Positions 17,746 to 26,838 of a stretch of DNA of 64,000 nt are shown here, piece after piece. Source of the DNA: Streptomyces canus (GTDB lineage: Bacteria; Actinomycetota; Actinomycetes; Streptomycetales; Streptomycetaceae). The notes beneath the pieces were generated by a model, which made no database searches, was not told where the DNA came from, and saw only the letters and a program-made list of their open reading frames with translations. The position numbers and the translations under genes are program-made. Positions within the stretch are counted from its first letter, which is position 1, and every line of letters starts with the position of its first letter. The DNA is taken from NCBI RefSeq assembly GCF_001514145.1, contig NZ_KQ948661.1:62001-126000 (forward strand), in the 5' to 3' direction.

Positions 17746-18357
17746 TCAGTGGAGCTTGTTCACCGCGGTGGCGGTCGTCTTCTTGAAGGCCTTCACCGGG
17801 GCACCGGAGAAGTCGCCCATCTGGGACCACTCCACGACGGTGACGGTCCGGTCGTCCCGGCCGACGGACAGCAGGCGGATGTCGGTGGCGCCGTACGAGT
17901 ACTCCGTGTGCAGGCCGTGGACCCGGGCGCCCTCCTCGACCGCGACCTTGCCGTAGTCCTTGTACGTCGCCTCGAGCTCCGGGTCACCCTGCTCGAGGCG
18001 GTCCGCGCAGGTGCGGATCTCCTTGTTCATGCGGGTGGCGAGGGCCGCGGCCTTGGTCTTGGTGCCGACCTCGATCGTCAGCTGGCGGGCGCTGGTCTCC
18101 AGTTCGGTGCGGAAGTCGCGGTACCGGGAGTCGTAGCCCGGCAGGGCGTCCTCGAGGCAGAGCAGCAGTTCGTCCGGGACGCCGTCGGTCACCTTGCCCG
18201 CCGTCCAGGCGGACGAGGGGTGCGGCGGGAGGTCGGCGGCCGAGAGGAACCTGGGCGCGGCCGGCGCGGCACCGGCCTGCACGGCGAGTGTGACGCCGAG
18301 CACGAGGCCGGTGAGAGAGAGTACGGTGAGCGCGCCTGCTCGGGTGCGCTTGGGCAT
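17746..18357 (-). CDS. Secreted protein, possibly sensor-like domain
   Basis: A 203-residue precursor. Signal peptide: MPKRTRAG followed by a hydrophobic core and AQA/AAPAAP near residue 30. The mature domain starts FLSAADLPPHPSSAW and has two conserved-looking Cys (CLEDALPG and TCADRLEQ). This arrangement recalls secreted or lipid-anchored PknH-sensor-like domains, but the match is weak. ATG 18357 follows GGGGG. It is divergent from the membrane-anchored XRE gene with a 211-bp shared control region. Confidence 0.65.
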   Translation of the reverse strand: MPKRTRAGALTVLSLTGLVLGVTLAVQAGAAPAAPRFLSAADLPPHPSSAWTAGKVTDGVPDELLLCLEDALPGYDSRYRDFRTELETSARQLTIEVGTKTKAAALATRMNKEIRTCADRLEQGDPELEATYKDYGKVAVEEGARVHGLHTEYSYGATDIRLLSVGRDDRTVTVVEWSQMGDFSGAPVKAFKKTTATAVNKLH

Positions 18358-18568
18358 GGGTGTCCCCCGTGAGATACGTGCATGAGTGTGGGATGCCGCG
18401 CCGACGGCGGATGGTCGGTCCGGCCAGGTCGGTGCGACACCAAGAGCATCAGCGGTCACACGGGGCGGATGCAACACGGGACACGGGATCCGTCTGCATG
18501 GAACCATCCCAGGCCGTCTGACGTGCAGCTATAGGGAGTGCCTGGGATACGGGATCAGGGGGGAATCG

Positions 18569-20254
18569 TTGTCGGCACGGGAATTACAGGACGATGTCGA
18601 GGAGTTCGCGGCCCTGCTGCGGCGACTGAAGGAACGCACGGACCGCAGCTACGGTTCGCTGGCCCGGCGGCTGAACATGAACACCTCGACCCTGCACCGG
18701 TACTGCGCGGGCGACGCGGTACCGGTCGACTTCGCACCGGCGGAACGGTTCGCGGCGCTGTGCGGGGCGTCGGCCGAGGAGCGGTTGGATCTGCACCGGC
18801 TGTGGCTCTCGGCGGTGGCGGCACGACAGCGGCCACGGGCCGGGGAGGCGGCGGACGCAGCGGCGGGGACGGCCGCCGCTACGGCAACGGAAGCGGCAGT
18901 CGGCGGGGGAAGCGGAGCGGGGGCGACTGACGACGCGACGGCGACGGCGACGGCCGATCTGGCGCCGGCGGCGGATGGCGGTACGTCAGCGACAGCCGAC
19001 GAGGTGAACGCGGCGACCGCGGCGGCGGGCAGCAGCGCGTTGGGCGACGACGCGACAGGCGAGCTGAGCACGGCGACAGACAGCCACGCGATGGCCGGCG
19101 GCGCGGCGAACAGCAGCATGGCCGGCGCGGCAGCGGGCGACGACGCGGCAGGCGAGCTCAGCGCGGCAGACGGCCACGCAGTGGGCGGCGGCGCGGCAGG
19201 CGACGTGCGCGCAGCGAGAGGCGTCGGTGTGGGCGGTGATGTGAGCGCGAGCGCCGAGGGTGAGGGGGACGCCTTGCTCGCGGGGCGCGGTGCTGCTCCG
19301 CCCCGGCCCTGGTACCGCCGTCGGCGCGTCGTCATGACCGCGGCCGCCGCGGTGGCGCTTCTCGCCACGCTGGGCAGCTTGTCGGCGCTGCCCTCGGGGC
19401 GTTCCGCGTCGGATGAGGTCGCCCAGGCCCCGGACCAGTCGTCCCGTACGACTACGACGGCATCGGGCTCGCCCCGCCACTCCCCGTCCAAGTCGCCGAG
19501 CCCCTCCGCCACCTCCGGCTCCCCGTCGCCCAAGGGCACCCGCAACAGCCCCTCCGCGTCGGCGACGGACGGCGGCGCCGCCACGAAGGGCACCGGCAGG
19601 TCCGGACAGCAGGGAGCCGCCACCGGCACCCCGCTCACCTGGACGGTCAACTCCCATGTCTGGAACGCGGGCTGCGGCCACGACTACGTCATCGACAAGC
19701 CGCCCGCCCAGGTCCCGCCGCCCCCGACGGCCCAGGACGCCGCGAACTGGGCGGGCACGCTGGGCGCGATCCACGGCCGGCAGACCATGGTGCAGATCTC
19801 GGTGCAGGGCCGGAACTCCACGGCTGTCGTCCTGGAGGACCTCCGGGTCCGGGTCGTCTCGCGCGGGACCCCGGCCAAGGGCAACTCGTACGCCATGGAC
19901 CAGGGGTGCGGAGGCGCGCTCACCCCCCGCTACTTCTCCGTCGACCTGGACAAGGACCGGCCGATCGCCCACTCGCAGTCCGGCAACGACGGCGAGAACG
20001 TCATCCCGGCCGTGAGGATGCCCTACCGCGTCTCCTCCGAGGACCCTGAGGTGCTGCTGGTCACGGCGGAGACCGAGGGCTGTGACTGCAGTTGGTACCT
20101 GGAACTGGACTGGTCCTCCCAGGGCCGCACCGGCACGGCCCGCGTCGACGACGACGGCCGCCCGTTCCGCACGTCCGCCATCAAGGGCCTGCCCCGCTAC
20201 TGGTACGGCACGAACACCGCAGGTGAGCGGGCCTGGGTGGACTACGACAGCTAG
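18569..20254 (+). CDS. Membrane-anchored XRE-type protein with extracellular domain, TTA codon
   Basis: The TTG start at 18569 follows AGGGGGGA and gives 561 residues. Residues 1-95 form an XRE-type helix-turn-helix (SYGSLARRLNMNTSTLHRYC). Residues 95-245 are Ala/Gly/Asp-rich low complexity with an internal 31-residue repeat. One membrane helix lies at about 254-275, followed by a Ser/Thr/Pro linker and a ~200-residue extracellular domain with six Cys (for example GCGHDY, QGCGG, GCDCSW). Topology implies an N-terminal DNA-binding domain in the cytoplasm and a sensor outside. TTA at 18584-18586 implies bldA control. The 3' end overlaps the next gene by 4 bp. Confidence 0.8.
   Translation: MSARELQDDVEEFAALLRRLKERTDRSYGSLARRLNMNTSTLHRYCAGDAVPVDFAPAERFAALCGASAEERLDLHRLWLSAVAARQRPRAGEAADAAAGTAAATATEAAVGGGSGAGATDDATATATADLAPAADGGTSATADEVNAATAAAGSSALGDDATGELSTATDSHAMAGGAANSSMAGAAAGDDAAGELSAADGHAVGGGAAGDVRAARGVGVGGDVSASAEGEGDALLAGRGAAPPRPWYRRRRVVMTAAAAVALLATLGSLSALPSGRSASDEVAQAPDQSSRTTTTASGSPRHSPSKSPSPSATSGSPSPKGTRNSPSASATDGGAATKGTGRSGQQGAATGTPLTWTVNSHVWNAGCGHDYVIDKPPAQVPPPPTAQDAANWAGTLGAIHGRQTMVQISVQGRNSTAVVLEDLRVRVVSRGTPAKGNSYAMDQGCGGALTPRYFSVDLDKDRPIAHSQSGNDGENVIPAVRMPYRVSSEDPEVLLVTAETEGCDCSWYLELDWSSQGRTGTARVDDDGRPFRTSAIKGLPRYWYGTNTAGERAWVDYDS
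19046..19198 (+). repeat. Intragenic 93-bp-spaced imperfect repeat
   Basis: Two related ~60-bp blocks start at 19046 and 19139 and both encode GDDA-x-GELS...HA-x-x-GGAA. They lie in the low-complexity cytoplasmic region of the XRE protein. Such blocks tend to vary in copy number between strains. Confidence 0.75.
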
Positions 20255-20619
20255 GAGCCGACCGCGGACCCCACACGGTGAGCCGTGCCGTCGGGGTCCA
20301 CGTAGGCGAACTCCCGTAGTCCGTAAGGCGTGTCGGCCGGCTCGACGAAGCGACCCTCGACGCCGGAGGCCACCCACTCGGCATGGACGGCGTCGGCGTC
20401 GCTCACGTACAGGTAGACGACGGCTCCGGTGCGCAGAGGGTCGTGCTCGGACCACTCGCTGAGGTGCATCGAGACCGAACCCCGCTCGACGAAGCCGTAC
20501 CGCTCGGGGCCGTCGTAGGCACGCGCGGCGAAGCCCAGCCGACGGTATCGCTCCAGGGCCGCGGCGAGGTTCCGGACCGGGACGACGGGCGCGACTTCGG
20601 TGAAGGCGATTTCTGGCAT
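20251..20619 (-). CDS. VOC/glyoxalase-fold protein
   Basis: A 122-residue protein of the vicinal oxygen chelate superfamily, bleomycin-resistance-like. It has two beta-alpha-beta-beta-beta halves: VAPVVPVRNLAAALERYRRLGF at the start and LYVSDADAVHAEWVASGVE in the second half, ending with EFAYVDPDGTAHRVG. A binding or resistance role is typical; the ligand is unknown. It lies 28 bp downstream of the PoxB-like gene in the same direction and may be co-transcribed. Confidence 0.8.
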   Translation of the reverse strand: MPEIAFTEVAPVVPVRNLAAALERYRRLGFAARAYDGPERYGFVERGSVSMHLSEWSEHDPLRTGAVVYLYVSDADAVHAEWVASGVEGRFVEPADTPYGLREFAYVDPDGTAHRVGSAVGS

Positions 20620-20647
20620 GCGGCCAGTCTTGCACCCACGGGGTTCC

Positions 20648-22390
20648 TCAGGGCCGGGGCACGTTCCGGAGGTTGGAGCGGGCCATCTGGAGCATGCGGC
20701 CCACTCCTCCGTCGAGGACGATCTTCGAGGCGGACAGGGCGAAGCCGGTGACCATCTCGGTGCTGATCTTCGGCGGGATGGAGAGGGCGTTGGGGTCCGT
20801 GACGATGTCGACGAGGGCGGGGCCCTTGTGCTTGAACGCGGACTTCAGGGCCCCTGCGAGGTCCTTGGGCTTCTCCACGCGCACGCCATGGGCACCGCAG
20901 GCGCGGGCCACGGCCGCGAAGTCGGGGTTCTTGTTGGTGGTGCCGTAGGAAGGGAGTCCGGCGACCAGCATCTCCAACTCGACCATGCCGAGCGAGGAGT
21001 TGTTGAAGAGGACGACCTTCACGGGCAGGTCGTACTGGACGAGGGTCAGGAAGTCGCCCATCAGCATGGAGAATCCGCCGTCGCCGGACATCGACACGAC
21101 CTGCCGCCCGGGGTCGGTGAACTGCGCCCCGATCGCCATGGGCAGCGCGTTCGCCATCGAGCCGTGCGAGAAGGAACCGATCACCCGGCGGCGGCCGTTG
21201 GGCGAGATGTAGCGGGCGGCCCACACATTGCACATGCCGGTGTCGACGGTGAACACCGCGTCGTCGTCGGCGAGTTCGTCGAGTACGGAGGCCACGTACT
21301 CGGGGTGGATCGGGACGTGCTTGTCGACCTTGCGGGTGTACGCCTTCACGACCCCTTCGAGTGCGTCGGCGTGCTTCTTGAGCATCTTGTCGAGGAAACG
21401 CCGGTTCGTCTTGGTCTTCACCCGGGGCGTGAGACACCGCAGGGTCTCCTTCACGTCACCCCAGACGGCGAGGTCGAGCTTGGATCGGCGGCCCAGGTGC
21501 TCCGGACGCACGTCGACTTGGGCGATCTTGACGTCGTCGGGGAGGAAGGCGTTGTACGGGAAGTCGGTGCCGAGCAGGATCAGCAGGTCGCACTCGTGGG
21601 TGGCCTCGTAGGCGGCGCCGTAGCCGAGCAGACCACTCATGCCGACGTCGAAGGGGTTGTCGTACTGGATCCACTCCTTGCCCCTGAGGGCGTGCCCCAC
21701 CGGTGACTTGACCTTCTCCGCGAACTCCATGACCTCGGCGTGCGCGCCCGCCGTGCCGCTGCCGCAGAACAGGGTGACCCTGTCGGCCTTGTCGATCATC
21801 TCGACGAGTTTGTCGATCTCGGCGTCGCCGGGGCGGACGCTGGGCCGGGAGGTGACGAGGGCGGTCTCGGCGGCCTTGTCGGGGGCGGGCTGGTCGGCGA
21901 TGTCGCCGGGGAGGGTGACGACGCTGACGCCGGAGCGGCCGACGGCGTTCTGGATGGCGGTCTGCAGCAGCCTCGGCATCTGCTTCGGGTTGGAGATCAT
22001 CTCGCTGTAGTGGCTGCACTCGCGGAACAGCTGGTCCGGGTGGGTCTCCTGGAAGTAGCCGAGGCCGATCTCGCTGGAGGGGATGTGCGAGGCGAGGGCG
22101 AGCACGGGGGCCATCGAGCGGTGGGCGTCGTAGAGCCCGTTGATGAGGTGCAGATTGCCGGGTCCGCAGGAACCGGCGCAGGCCGCGAGTGTGCCGGTGA
22201 TCTGGGCCTCCGCGCCCGCGGCGAAGGCGGCGGTCTCCTCGTGCCGTACGTGCACCCAGTCGATGGCGGAGTTGCGGCGGACGGCGTCCACGACGGGGTT
22301 GAGGCTGTCGCCGACGACGCCGTAGAGGCGTTTCACCCCGGCCTTGACGAGGATGTCAACGAACTGTTCGGCGACGTTCTGCTTGGCCAT
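20648..22390 (-). CDS. poxB: PoxB-like thiamine diphosphate-dependent oxidase/dehydrogenase
   Basis: A 580-residue enzyme of the pyruvate oxidase/acetolactate synthase superfamily. The N-terminal PYR domain has the catalytic Glu in HVRHEETAAFAAGAEA. A central Rossmann-like domain may bind FAD. The C-terminal PP domain has the ThDP motif GDGGFSMLMGDF...NN. Closest in layout to pyruvate:quinone dehydrogenases, which decarboxylate pyruvate to acetate at the membrane. GTG 22402 with a perfect AAGGAG nine bases upstream is an alternative start. It lies 42-54 bp after the PP2C-like gene. Confidence 0.85.
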   Translation of the reverse strand: MAKQNVAEQFVDILVKAGVKRLYGVVGDSLNPVVDAVRRNSAIDWVHVRHEETAAFAAGAEAQITGTLAACAGSCGPGNLHLINGLYDAHRSMAPVLALASHIPSSEIGLGYFQETHPDQLFRECSHYSEMISNPKQMPRLLQTAIQNAVGRSGVSVVTLPGDIADQPAPDKAAETALVTSRPSVRPGDAEIDKLVEMIDKADRVTLFCGSGTAGAHAEVMEFAEKVKSPVGHALRGKEWIQYDNPFDVGMSGLLGYGAAYEATHECDLLILLGTDFPYNAFLPDDVKIAQVDVRPEHLGRRSKLDLAVWGDVKETLRCLTPRVKTKTNRRFLDKMLKKHADALEGVVKAYTRKVDKHVPIHPEYVASVLDELADDDAVFTVDTGMCNVWAARYISPNGRRRVIGSFSHGSMANALPMAIGAQFTDPGRQVVSMSGDGGFSMLMGDFLTLVQYDLPVKVVLFNNSSLGMVELEMLVAGLPSYGTTNKNPDFAAVARACGAHGVRVEKPKDLAGALKSAFKHKGPALVDIVTDPNALSIPPKISTEMVTGFALSASKIVLDGGVGRMLQMARSNLRNVPRP

Positions 22391-22444
22391 GGATCCATGC
22401 ACCCCTTCGGTCTCCTTGGGTCCATCAATCCACAATGGCCGCGA

Positions 22445-25075
22445 TCACGCCTCCCAAACAGCGGCGGCTGTACGGTCGTCGGCGTATCCCTTGACCCGGA
22501 CTTGGGAGTCGGCGAGGAACGTGGCGAGGCCGGGCGGGGGTCCTGACCACCTTCCCGTGAGGTACTCGCACAGGTCGGGCTCGCCGCGCAGGGGGTCGGC
22601 GAGGCCTCCGGTGCACATCAGGAGGGTGTCACCCGGGCGGGCGACGGAGGCGCGGAAGAGGAAGGGTTCGCGGGGCGGCTCCGGGGCGGGTTCGTAGGGG
22701 CTCGAGGGTGTGGGGATGCCGAGGTCCATGGTGAGGCGGTCGCCCTCGGGGGTCTCGGTCGGCAGCGAGCCGAAGCCGACGACCGGTTCGCCGGTGACGT
22801 CGGTGAGGCGGGGTTCGATGTCGTGCCACTCGCCGTCGCGGAGGCGGAAGAGGCCGCCCGTGCCGACGCCGAAGAAGACGCGGATCCGGCAGTCGGGGTC
22901 GGCGGGCAGGAGCAGACAGCGCAGGGTGGCGGCGTACTCCTCCGGGTCGATGCCCTGCTCGACGGCGCTGGCGCGCAGCTTTCCGAGGCTGCGGTCGGTG
23001 AGCCGGTGCAGCCCGGACTTGAGGTCACCGCGGCGGGCGGCGCTGATGTCCTGCGCGAGCCGGGCGTGACTGCGCCCTATGGCCCGCCCGATCAAGTGAC
23101 AGGCCTCGGCGGCGGCACGGTGGGCGCCGGGGGTGGCGCGGGCGCCGGTGGCCATGGCGACGAGGATCAGCGCCTGCTCGCCGGTGCCGAACCGGGCGGT
23201 GAGCAGGGAGTCCCTTCGCGGCTCGCCGCGGAACCTGGCCGAGTCCCCTCGCACGGACACCGCTCGCAGCGTGCACGCCCCGTACCGGGCGCCGTCCAGC
23301 ACGGTGTCCGCCACCAGGTCGTCGAGTTCGTCGGGGTCGGCGGGCGGGAGGGCGGTGGGTTCGGCGTCGTAGGTGGGAGGACCGGAGCCGACGAATCCGA
23401 CGGGGGCGGGCGGGAGGGTGGGGATGTCCACGCGGGTGGCGGTGCGGGGTGCCTGCGGCGCGGGGGCGGGGTTCTGGTCGGCACGTTCGCGGTCTTGGCC
23501 ACGTCCGGGTGGCTCGGAGGGGTGAGGGGTCGGGTTGGGCTGAGTGGAACCCGGACCGGAGCGGGATCCGGGTGCGGGGGGTTCCTGGGCGAGGTCGGCT
23601 TGGACGTCGGGTGCGGCGGCCCACCAGTCGCCTTCGACGCGACGCGCACCGGCTCCGCCTCGGTCCGAGGGTCCTGGCTGACCATCGGGGCCGTCGCGCG
23701 TGGGCAAGTCCTCGGCGCCGCCTCCGGGGTCCGCGATGCCGGAGGCGGGGTCGCCCCTGCGCGAGCCGCCCCCGGCCGGGGCGCCGCCACGCGGATCGAC
23801 TCCGCCGACGCCCCGCCCTCCGAAATCACCGCGGCCTGGCGAAGCGGCCCGATCACCGTCCGGCGGCGGACCGTCAGCGACACCACCCGCTCCGCCGACG
23901 CCACGCCCTCCGGCATCGCCGCGGCCGGAGGAAACGACCGGTTCACCGCCCGACGGCTGACCATCAGCGACACCACCCGCTCCGCCGTCGTCGGGCGAAA
24001 CGGCCCGGTCGGAGTCCTGGGGCACGTCATCAGCGACACCACTCCGCGAAACCGTTCCGCCGACGCCACCGCTACCCGAGCCGCCGTCATCTGGCGAAAC
24101 GGCCCGGGCTGAGTCCTGCGGCGGCGGGGGTGGAGCCGCTGGGCGAGGTGGGGCTGAGGGGTGTGGGGGTGCGGCGGTCGGCGGCCTCGGGGGCTCGGTG
24201 GGCATGCGCGAGGGAGGAACGGTCGCGGCCGGAGGCCTCTCGGTGGACTTACGGCCGCCGGGTGGCGGGGGCGGGCGGTCCTCGGCGGGACGCTCGACGA
24301 AGCCGGGCGGCTTGGGGCCGGGCGGGAAGGACGCGGGGCCGTCGGATGCGTCGGTTGGCGCCTGCCAGGGGACGCGGTGCCGACCGGGTGGGCGAGCCGT
24401 CCCCTCGGAGAAGCCTGTCCGCGGCGCGGGGACCCCGGTACCGGGCCGACGGCTCTGTCCGTCCGCAGCACCCGGCTCGAAACCGGACTGTCCTTCACCG
24501 GGTCCGGTCTCAGCGCCGGGCCACCCACCACCGAGCCCCGCCCCCAAGCCCGGCTGCTCCCCAGCAGGCCCCGACCCCGAACTCGGCTGCCCCCCACCGG
24601 GCCCTACGCCCGACCCGGGCCACCCACCACCGAGCCCGGCCCCCAAGTCCCGCTGATCCACACCATGTCCCGCCTCCGACCCGGGCGGTCCATCATCGGG
24701 TCCTGTCTCAGAGCCGGGCCGTCCACCACCGCGCCCCAAACCCGGCTGCCCCACAGCAGGCCCCGCCTCCGACCCCGCCGGTCCATCACCCCGTCCAAGC
24801 TCAGGCCCGGGCCACCCACCACCGCCCCCCGCCCCCGAACCCGGCTGCCCTCGGCCTCCCGCCTCCGAGCGGAGCCGTCCCTCGCCGGCCGCTTCCTCGA
24901 AGGTCAGTCGCCCGCCCCCCGAGCCGTCCCGGACCGCCCCCGCCGCCGAGGCGAAGCGGTCGTCCAGGGTGTCCGGGGCCGGTGTGGGGCCCGTGTCGTC
25001 GGTGGAGTCGTACAGTTGCCCCCACCAGTCGTCCTCGTGACCGCGACCGGTGGGTGTTCCCCCCTGCTGGCTCAT
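22445..25075 (-). CDS. PP2C-fold protein, catalytically degenerate, with 550-residue disordered repeats
   Basis: An 876-residue protein. Residues about 40-580 are Gly/Pro/Ser-rich and disordered, with imperfect repeats of types PGSEAGP..., LGAGLGGGWPG and DSDRAVSPDDGG. Residues about 600-876 have the PPM/PP2C fold (SVRGDSARFRGEPRRDSLL, FFGVGTGGLFRLRDGEW, GYADDRTAAAVW). Key metal-binding acids seem lost: the DG(M/V)G position reads AMATGA and the SDGL position reads TGGL. The final DD is kept. Hence probably a pseudophosphatase or a protein-docking module. ATG 25075 is chosen; a GTG lies upstream at 25096. Confidence 0.78.
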   Translation of the reverse strand: MSQQGGTPTGRGHEDDWWGQLYDSTDDTGPTPAPDTLDDRFASAAGAVRDGSGGGRLTFEEAAGEGRLRSEAGGRGQPGSGAGGGGGWPGPELGRGDGPAGSEAGPAVGQPGLGRGGGRPGSETGPDDGPPGSEAGHGVDQRDLGAGLGGGWPGSGVGPGGGQPSSGSGPAGEQPGLGAGLGGGWPGAETGPGEGQSGFEPGAADGQSRRPGTGVPAPRTGFSEGTARPPGRHRVPWQAPTDASDGPASFPPGPKPPGFVERPAEDRPPPPPGGRKSTERPPAATVPPSRMPTEPPRPPTAAPPHPSAPPRPAAPPPPPQDSARAVSPDDGGSGSGGVGGTVSRSGVADDVPQDSDRAVSPDDGGAGGVADGQPSGGEPVVSSGRGDAGGRGVGGAGGVADGPPPDGDRAASPGRGDFGGRGVGGVDPRGGAPAGGGSRRGDPASGIADPGGGAEDLPTRDGPDGQPGPSDRGGAGARRVEGDWWAAAPDVQADLAQEPPAPGSRSGPGSTQPNPTPHPSEPPGRGQDRERADQNPAPAPQAPRTATRVDIPTLPPAPVGFVGSGPPTYDAEPTALPPADPDELDDLVADTVLDGARYGACTLRAVSVRGDSARFRGEPRRDSLLTARFGTGEQALILVAMATGARATPGAHRAAAEACHLIGRAIGRSHARLAQDISAARRGDLKSGLHRLTDRSLGKLRASAVEQGIDPEEYAATLRCLLLPADPDCRIRVFFGVGTGGLFRLRDGEWHDIEPRLTDVTGEPVVGFGSLPTETPEGDRLTMDLGIPTPSSPYEPAPEPPREPFLFRASVARPGDTLLMCTGGLADPLRGEPDLCEYLTGRWSGPPPGLATFLADSQVRVKGYADDRTAAAVWEA

Positions 25076-25422
25076 GCCCCCAATTGTCCACCGCACGGGC
25101 GGTATGAAAACGGGGCATCCCGAAAATCAAGCCCCGTCCCGCGCATCGAACTGTGTTGCGAAAGGGTCGCCGGACGGTTCCACCCCCCACGGGAGAACCG
25201 CCCGGCGACGCCGAGTGACCCGGACTCCGACCCCTATGGTGGACGCACGTCGTGGGGACCGGTCGGGTCGGCCCTGAGTGTGACCTGCTTCCCTGTCGCA
25301 GAGCTGTGGCGGACGACGGCCCGAGTGCCCACAGCCGTGAGGCCGATGCGCAGTCCTTCACCATCGGTCCGGGGCGATATCGCTGACCTGCGCTTTCTGC
25401 CTGCCTCCTGCACCCTGGACTC
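25076..25422. other. Divergent intergenic region
   Basis: These 347 bp separate the divergent PP2C-like and DUF456 genes and should contain both promoters. A loose ACGGGGC/GCCCCGT inverted repeat lies near 25.1 kb. No credible small gene or RNA was found. Confidence 0.5.
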
Positions 25423-25908
25423 ATGGGAGTGTGGGATCTCCTGCTGGTCGGCCTGGTCATGCTGTTCGGCCTGGTCGGGGTTCTGTTGCCCGGGGTGCCG
25501 GGGTCATGGCTCGTGTGGGCCGCGGTCCTGTGGTGGGCGCTGAAGGATCCGCAACCGGTCGCGTGGATCGTGCTCATGGGGGCCACGGTCGCCCTGTTCC
25601 TCTCCCAGGTGGTGCGCTGGGCCCTGCCACCACGCCGACTGCGGGAGAGCGGGGCCACCCTGCGCATGGCGGGCTACGCCGGAGCCGGCGCATTCCTCGG
25701 CTTCTTCCTGATCCCTGTGCTCGGCGCGATCCCCGGGTTCATCGGCGGCATCTACCTCTCGGAACGCCTCCGCCTCGGCCGCCACGGGGCGGCGAAGGCC
25801 TCCCTGCGCACGGCGATGCACTCGGGCGGCTCCAGCGTGCTGGCGGAACTGTTCACGTGTCTGCTGATCATGGGCGCGTGGCTGGGGACGGTGCTGTGGG
25901 GCGGCTGA
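25423..25908 (+). CDS. DUF456 membrane protein
   Basis: A 161-residue protein with four to five hydrophobic segments and the glycine-rich DUF456 pattern: LVMLFGLVGVLLPGVPGSWLVW at the N-terminus and GAFLGFFLIPVLGAIPGFIGGIYLSE in the middle. It is a small integral membrane protein of unknown function. The start ATG lacks an obvious ribosome site. Confidence 0.85.
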   Translation: MGVWDLLLVGLVMLFGLVGVLLPGVPGSWLVWAAVLWWALKDPQPVAWIVLMGATVALFLSQVVRWALPPRRLRESGATLRMAGYAGAGAFLGFFLIPVLGAIPGFIGGIYLSERLRLGRHGAAKASLRTAMHSGGSSVLAELFTCLLIMGAWLGTVLWGG

Positions 25909-25985
25909 CCTAGGACCGCAGCCCCAGACAGGCCTAGGACGTGATTCCGATGTGCGGACGGCGCGGGCGTGTTTGGGTGGCGGGC

Positions 25986-26357
25986 ATGACCGAATTCAGC
26001 GAGGCCGAGCGCGCGTACCTGAAGTCCCAGCGGCTGGGACGACTCGCCACCGTCGACCCGCAGGGACAGCCGCAGGCCAACCCGGTCGGCTTCTTCCCGC
26101 AGGACGACGGCACCATCCTGATCGGTGGCTACGCGATGGGCCGCACGAAGAAGTGGCGCAACCTCCAGAAGAACCCGAAGGTCGCGCTGGTCGTCGACGA
26201 CATCGCCAGCCTGAAACCATGGACGGTACGCGGCATCGACATCCGCGGAGAGGCGGAACTCCTCACGGGCCCGCACGAGTTGGGCCCGCACTTCAGCGAG
26301 GAGCTGATCCGCATCCATCCGCGACGGATCCACAGCTGGGGGCTCGAGGAGTCCTAG
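25986..26357 (+). CDS. PPOX-class F420-dependent oxidoreductase
   Basis: A 123-residue split-barrel flavin/deazaflavin-fold protein. Typical features are RLGRLATVDPQGQPQANPVGF, then GRTKKWRNLQKNPKVALVVDD (phosphate-binding KKxRNL segment) and the C-terminal RIHPRRIHSWGLE. Actinobacterial members of this class use F420 rather than FMN. The substrate is unknown. ATG 25986 is the internal start that aligns with the fold; its 3' end overlaps the convergent ogt by 4 bp. Confidence 0.85.
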   Translation: MTEFSEAERAYLKSQRLGRLATVDPQGQPQANPVGFFPQDDGTILIGGYAMGRTKKWRNLQKNPKVALVVDDIASLKPWTVRGIDIRGEAELLTGPHELGPHFSEELIRIHPRRIHSWGLEES

Positions 26358-26836
26358 AGGGCACCTTCGAGGCTGAGCAGGGCCGTCTTGCGCTCCAGAC
26401 CGCCCGCGTACCCGGTGAGCAGGCCGTTCGCGCCGATCACCCGATGGCACGGGCGGAGGATCAGCAGCGGGTTCGCGCCGATCGCGCCGCCCACGGCCCG
26501 GACGGCGACGCGCGAGGCACCGACGCGGGCGGCGATCTCGCCGTACGTCGTGGTCGCCCCGTAGGGAACGTCGTCGAGGGCGTCCCAGACGCGGGTCCGG
26601 AACTCGGTGCCTTCAGGACGCAACTCGAGCTGGAACTCCTTGAGTTCACCGGCGAAGTAGGCGGCGAGCTGCTCTTCCGCGTCCCGGAAGGGGGTGGGGT
26701 CGTGGACCCAACCCTCCTGCACGGTACGGCCGTTCTTCTGCTCCGGAACGGACAGCGAGGTCAGCGCGCCGGTCTCGTCGGCGGTGAGGAGCAGGGCGCC
26801 GACGGGGCTGTCGAGACGGTTCCAGCGGATGGCCAT
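26354..26836 (-). CDS. ogt: Methylated-DNA-protein cysteine methyltransferase
   Basis: A 160-residue O6-alkylguanine-DNA alkyltransferase. It has the active site PCHRVIGANGLLTGY, where Cys accepts the alkyl group, preceded by the DNA-binding helix-turn-helix TYGEIAARVGASRVAVRAVGGA with the arginine finger. ATG 26836 lies two bases after the stop of the Ada/AlkA gene, so the two are translated in tandem as an alkylation repair pair. Confidence 0.95.
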   Translation of the reverse strand: MAIRWNRLDSPVGALLLTADETGALTSLSVPEQKNGRTVQEGWVHDPTPFRDAEEQLAAYFAGELKEFQLELRPEGTEFRTRVWDALDDVPYGATTTYGEIAARVGASRVAVRAVGGAIGANPLLILRPCHRVIGANGLLTGYAGGLERKTALLSLEGAL

Positions 26837-26838
26837 GA

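Noticed and set aside
22823..25543. Long plus-strand frames opposite the PP2C-like gene
   Set aside because: The repeats in the disordered region keep all frames open; only the minus frame ends in a recognisable PP2C fold.
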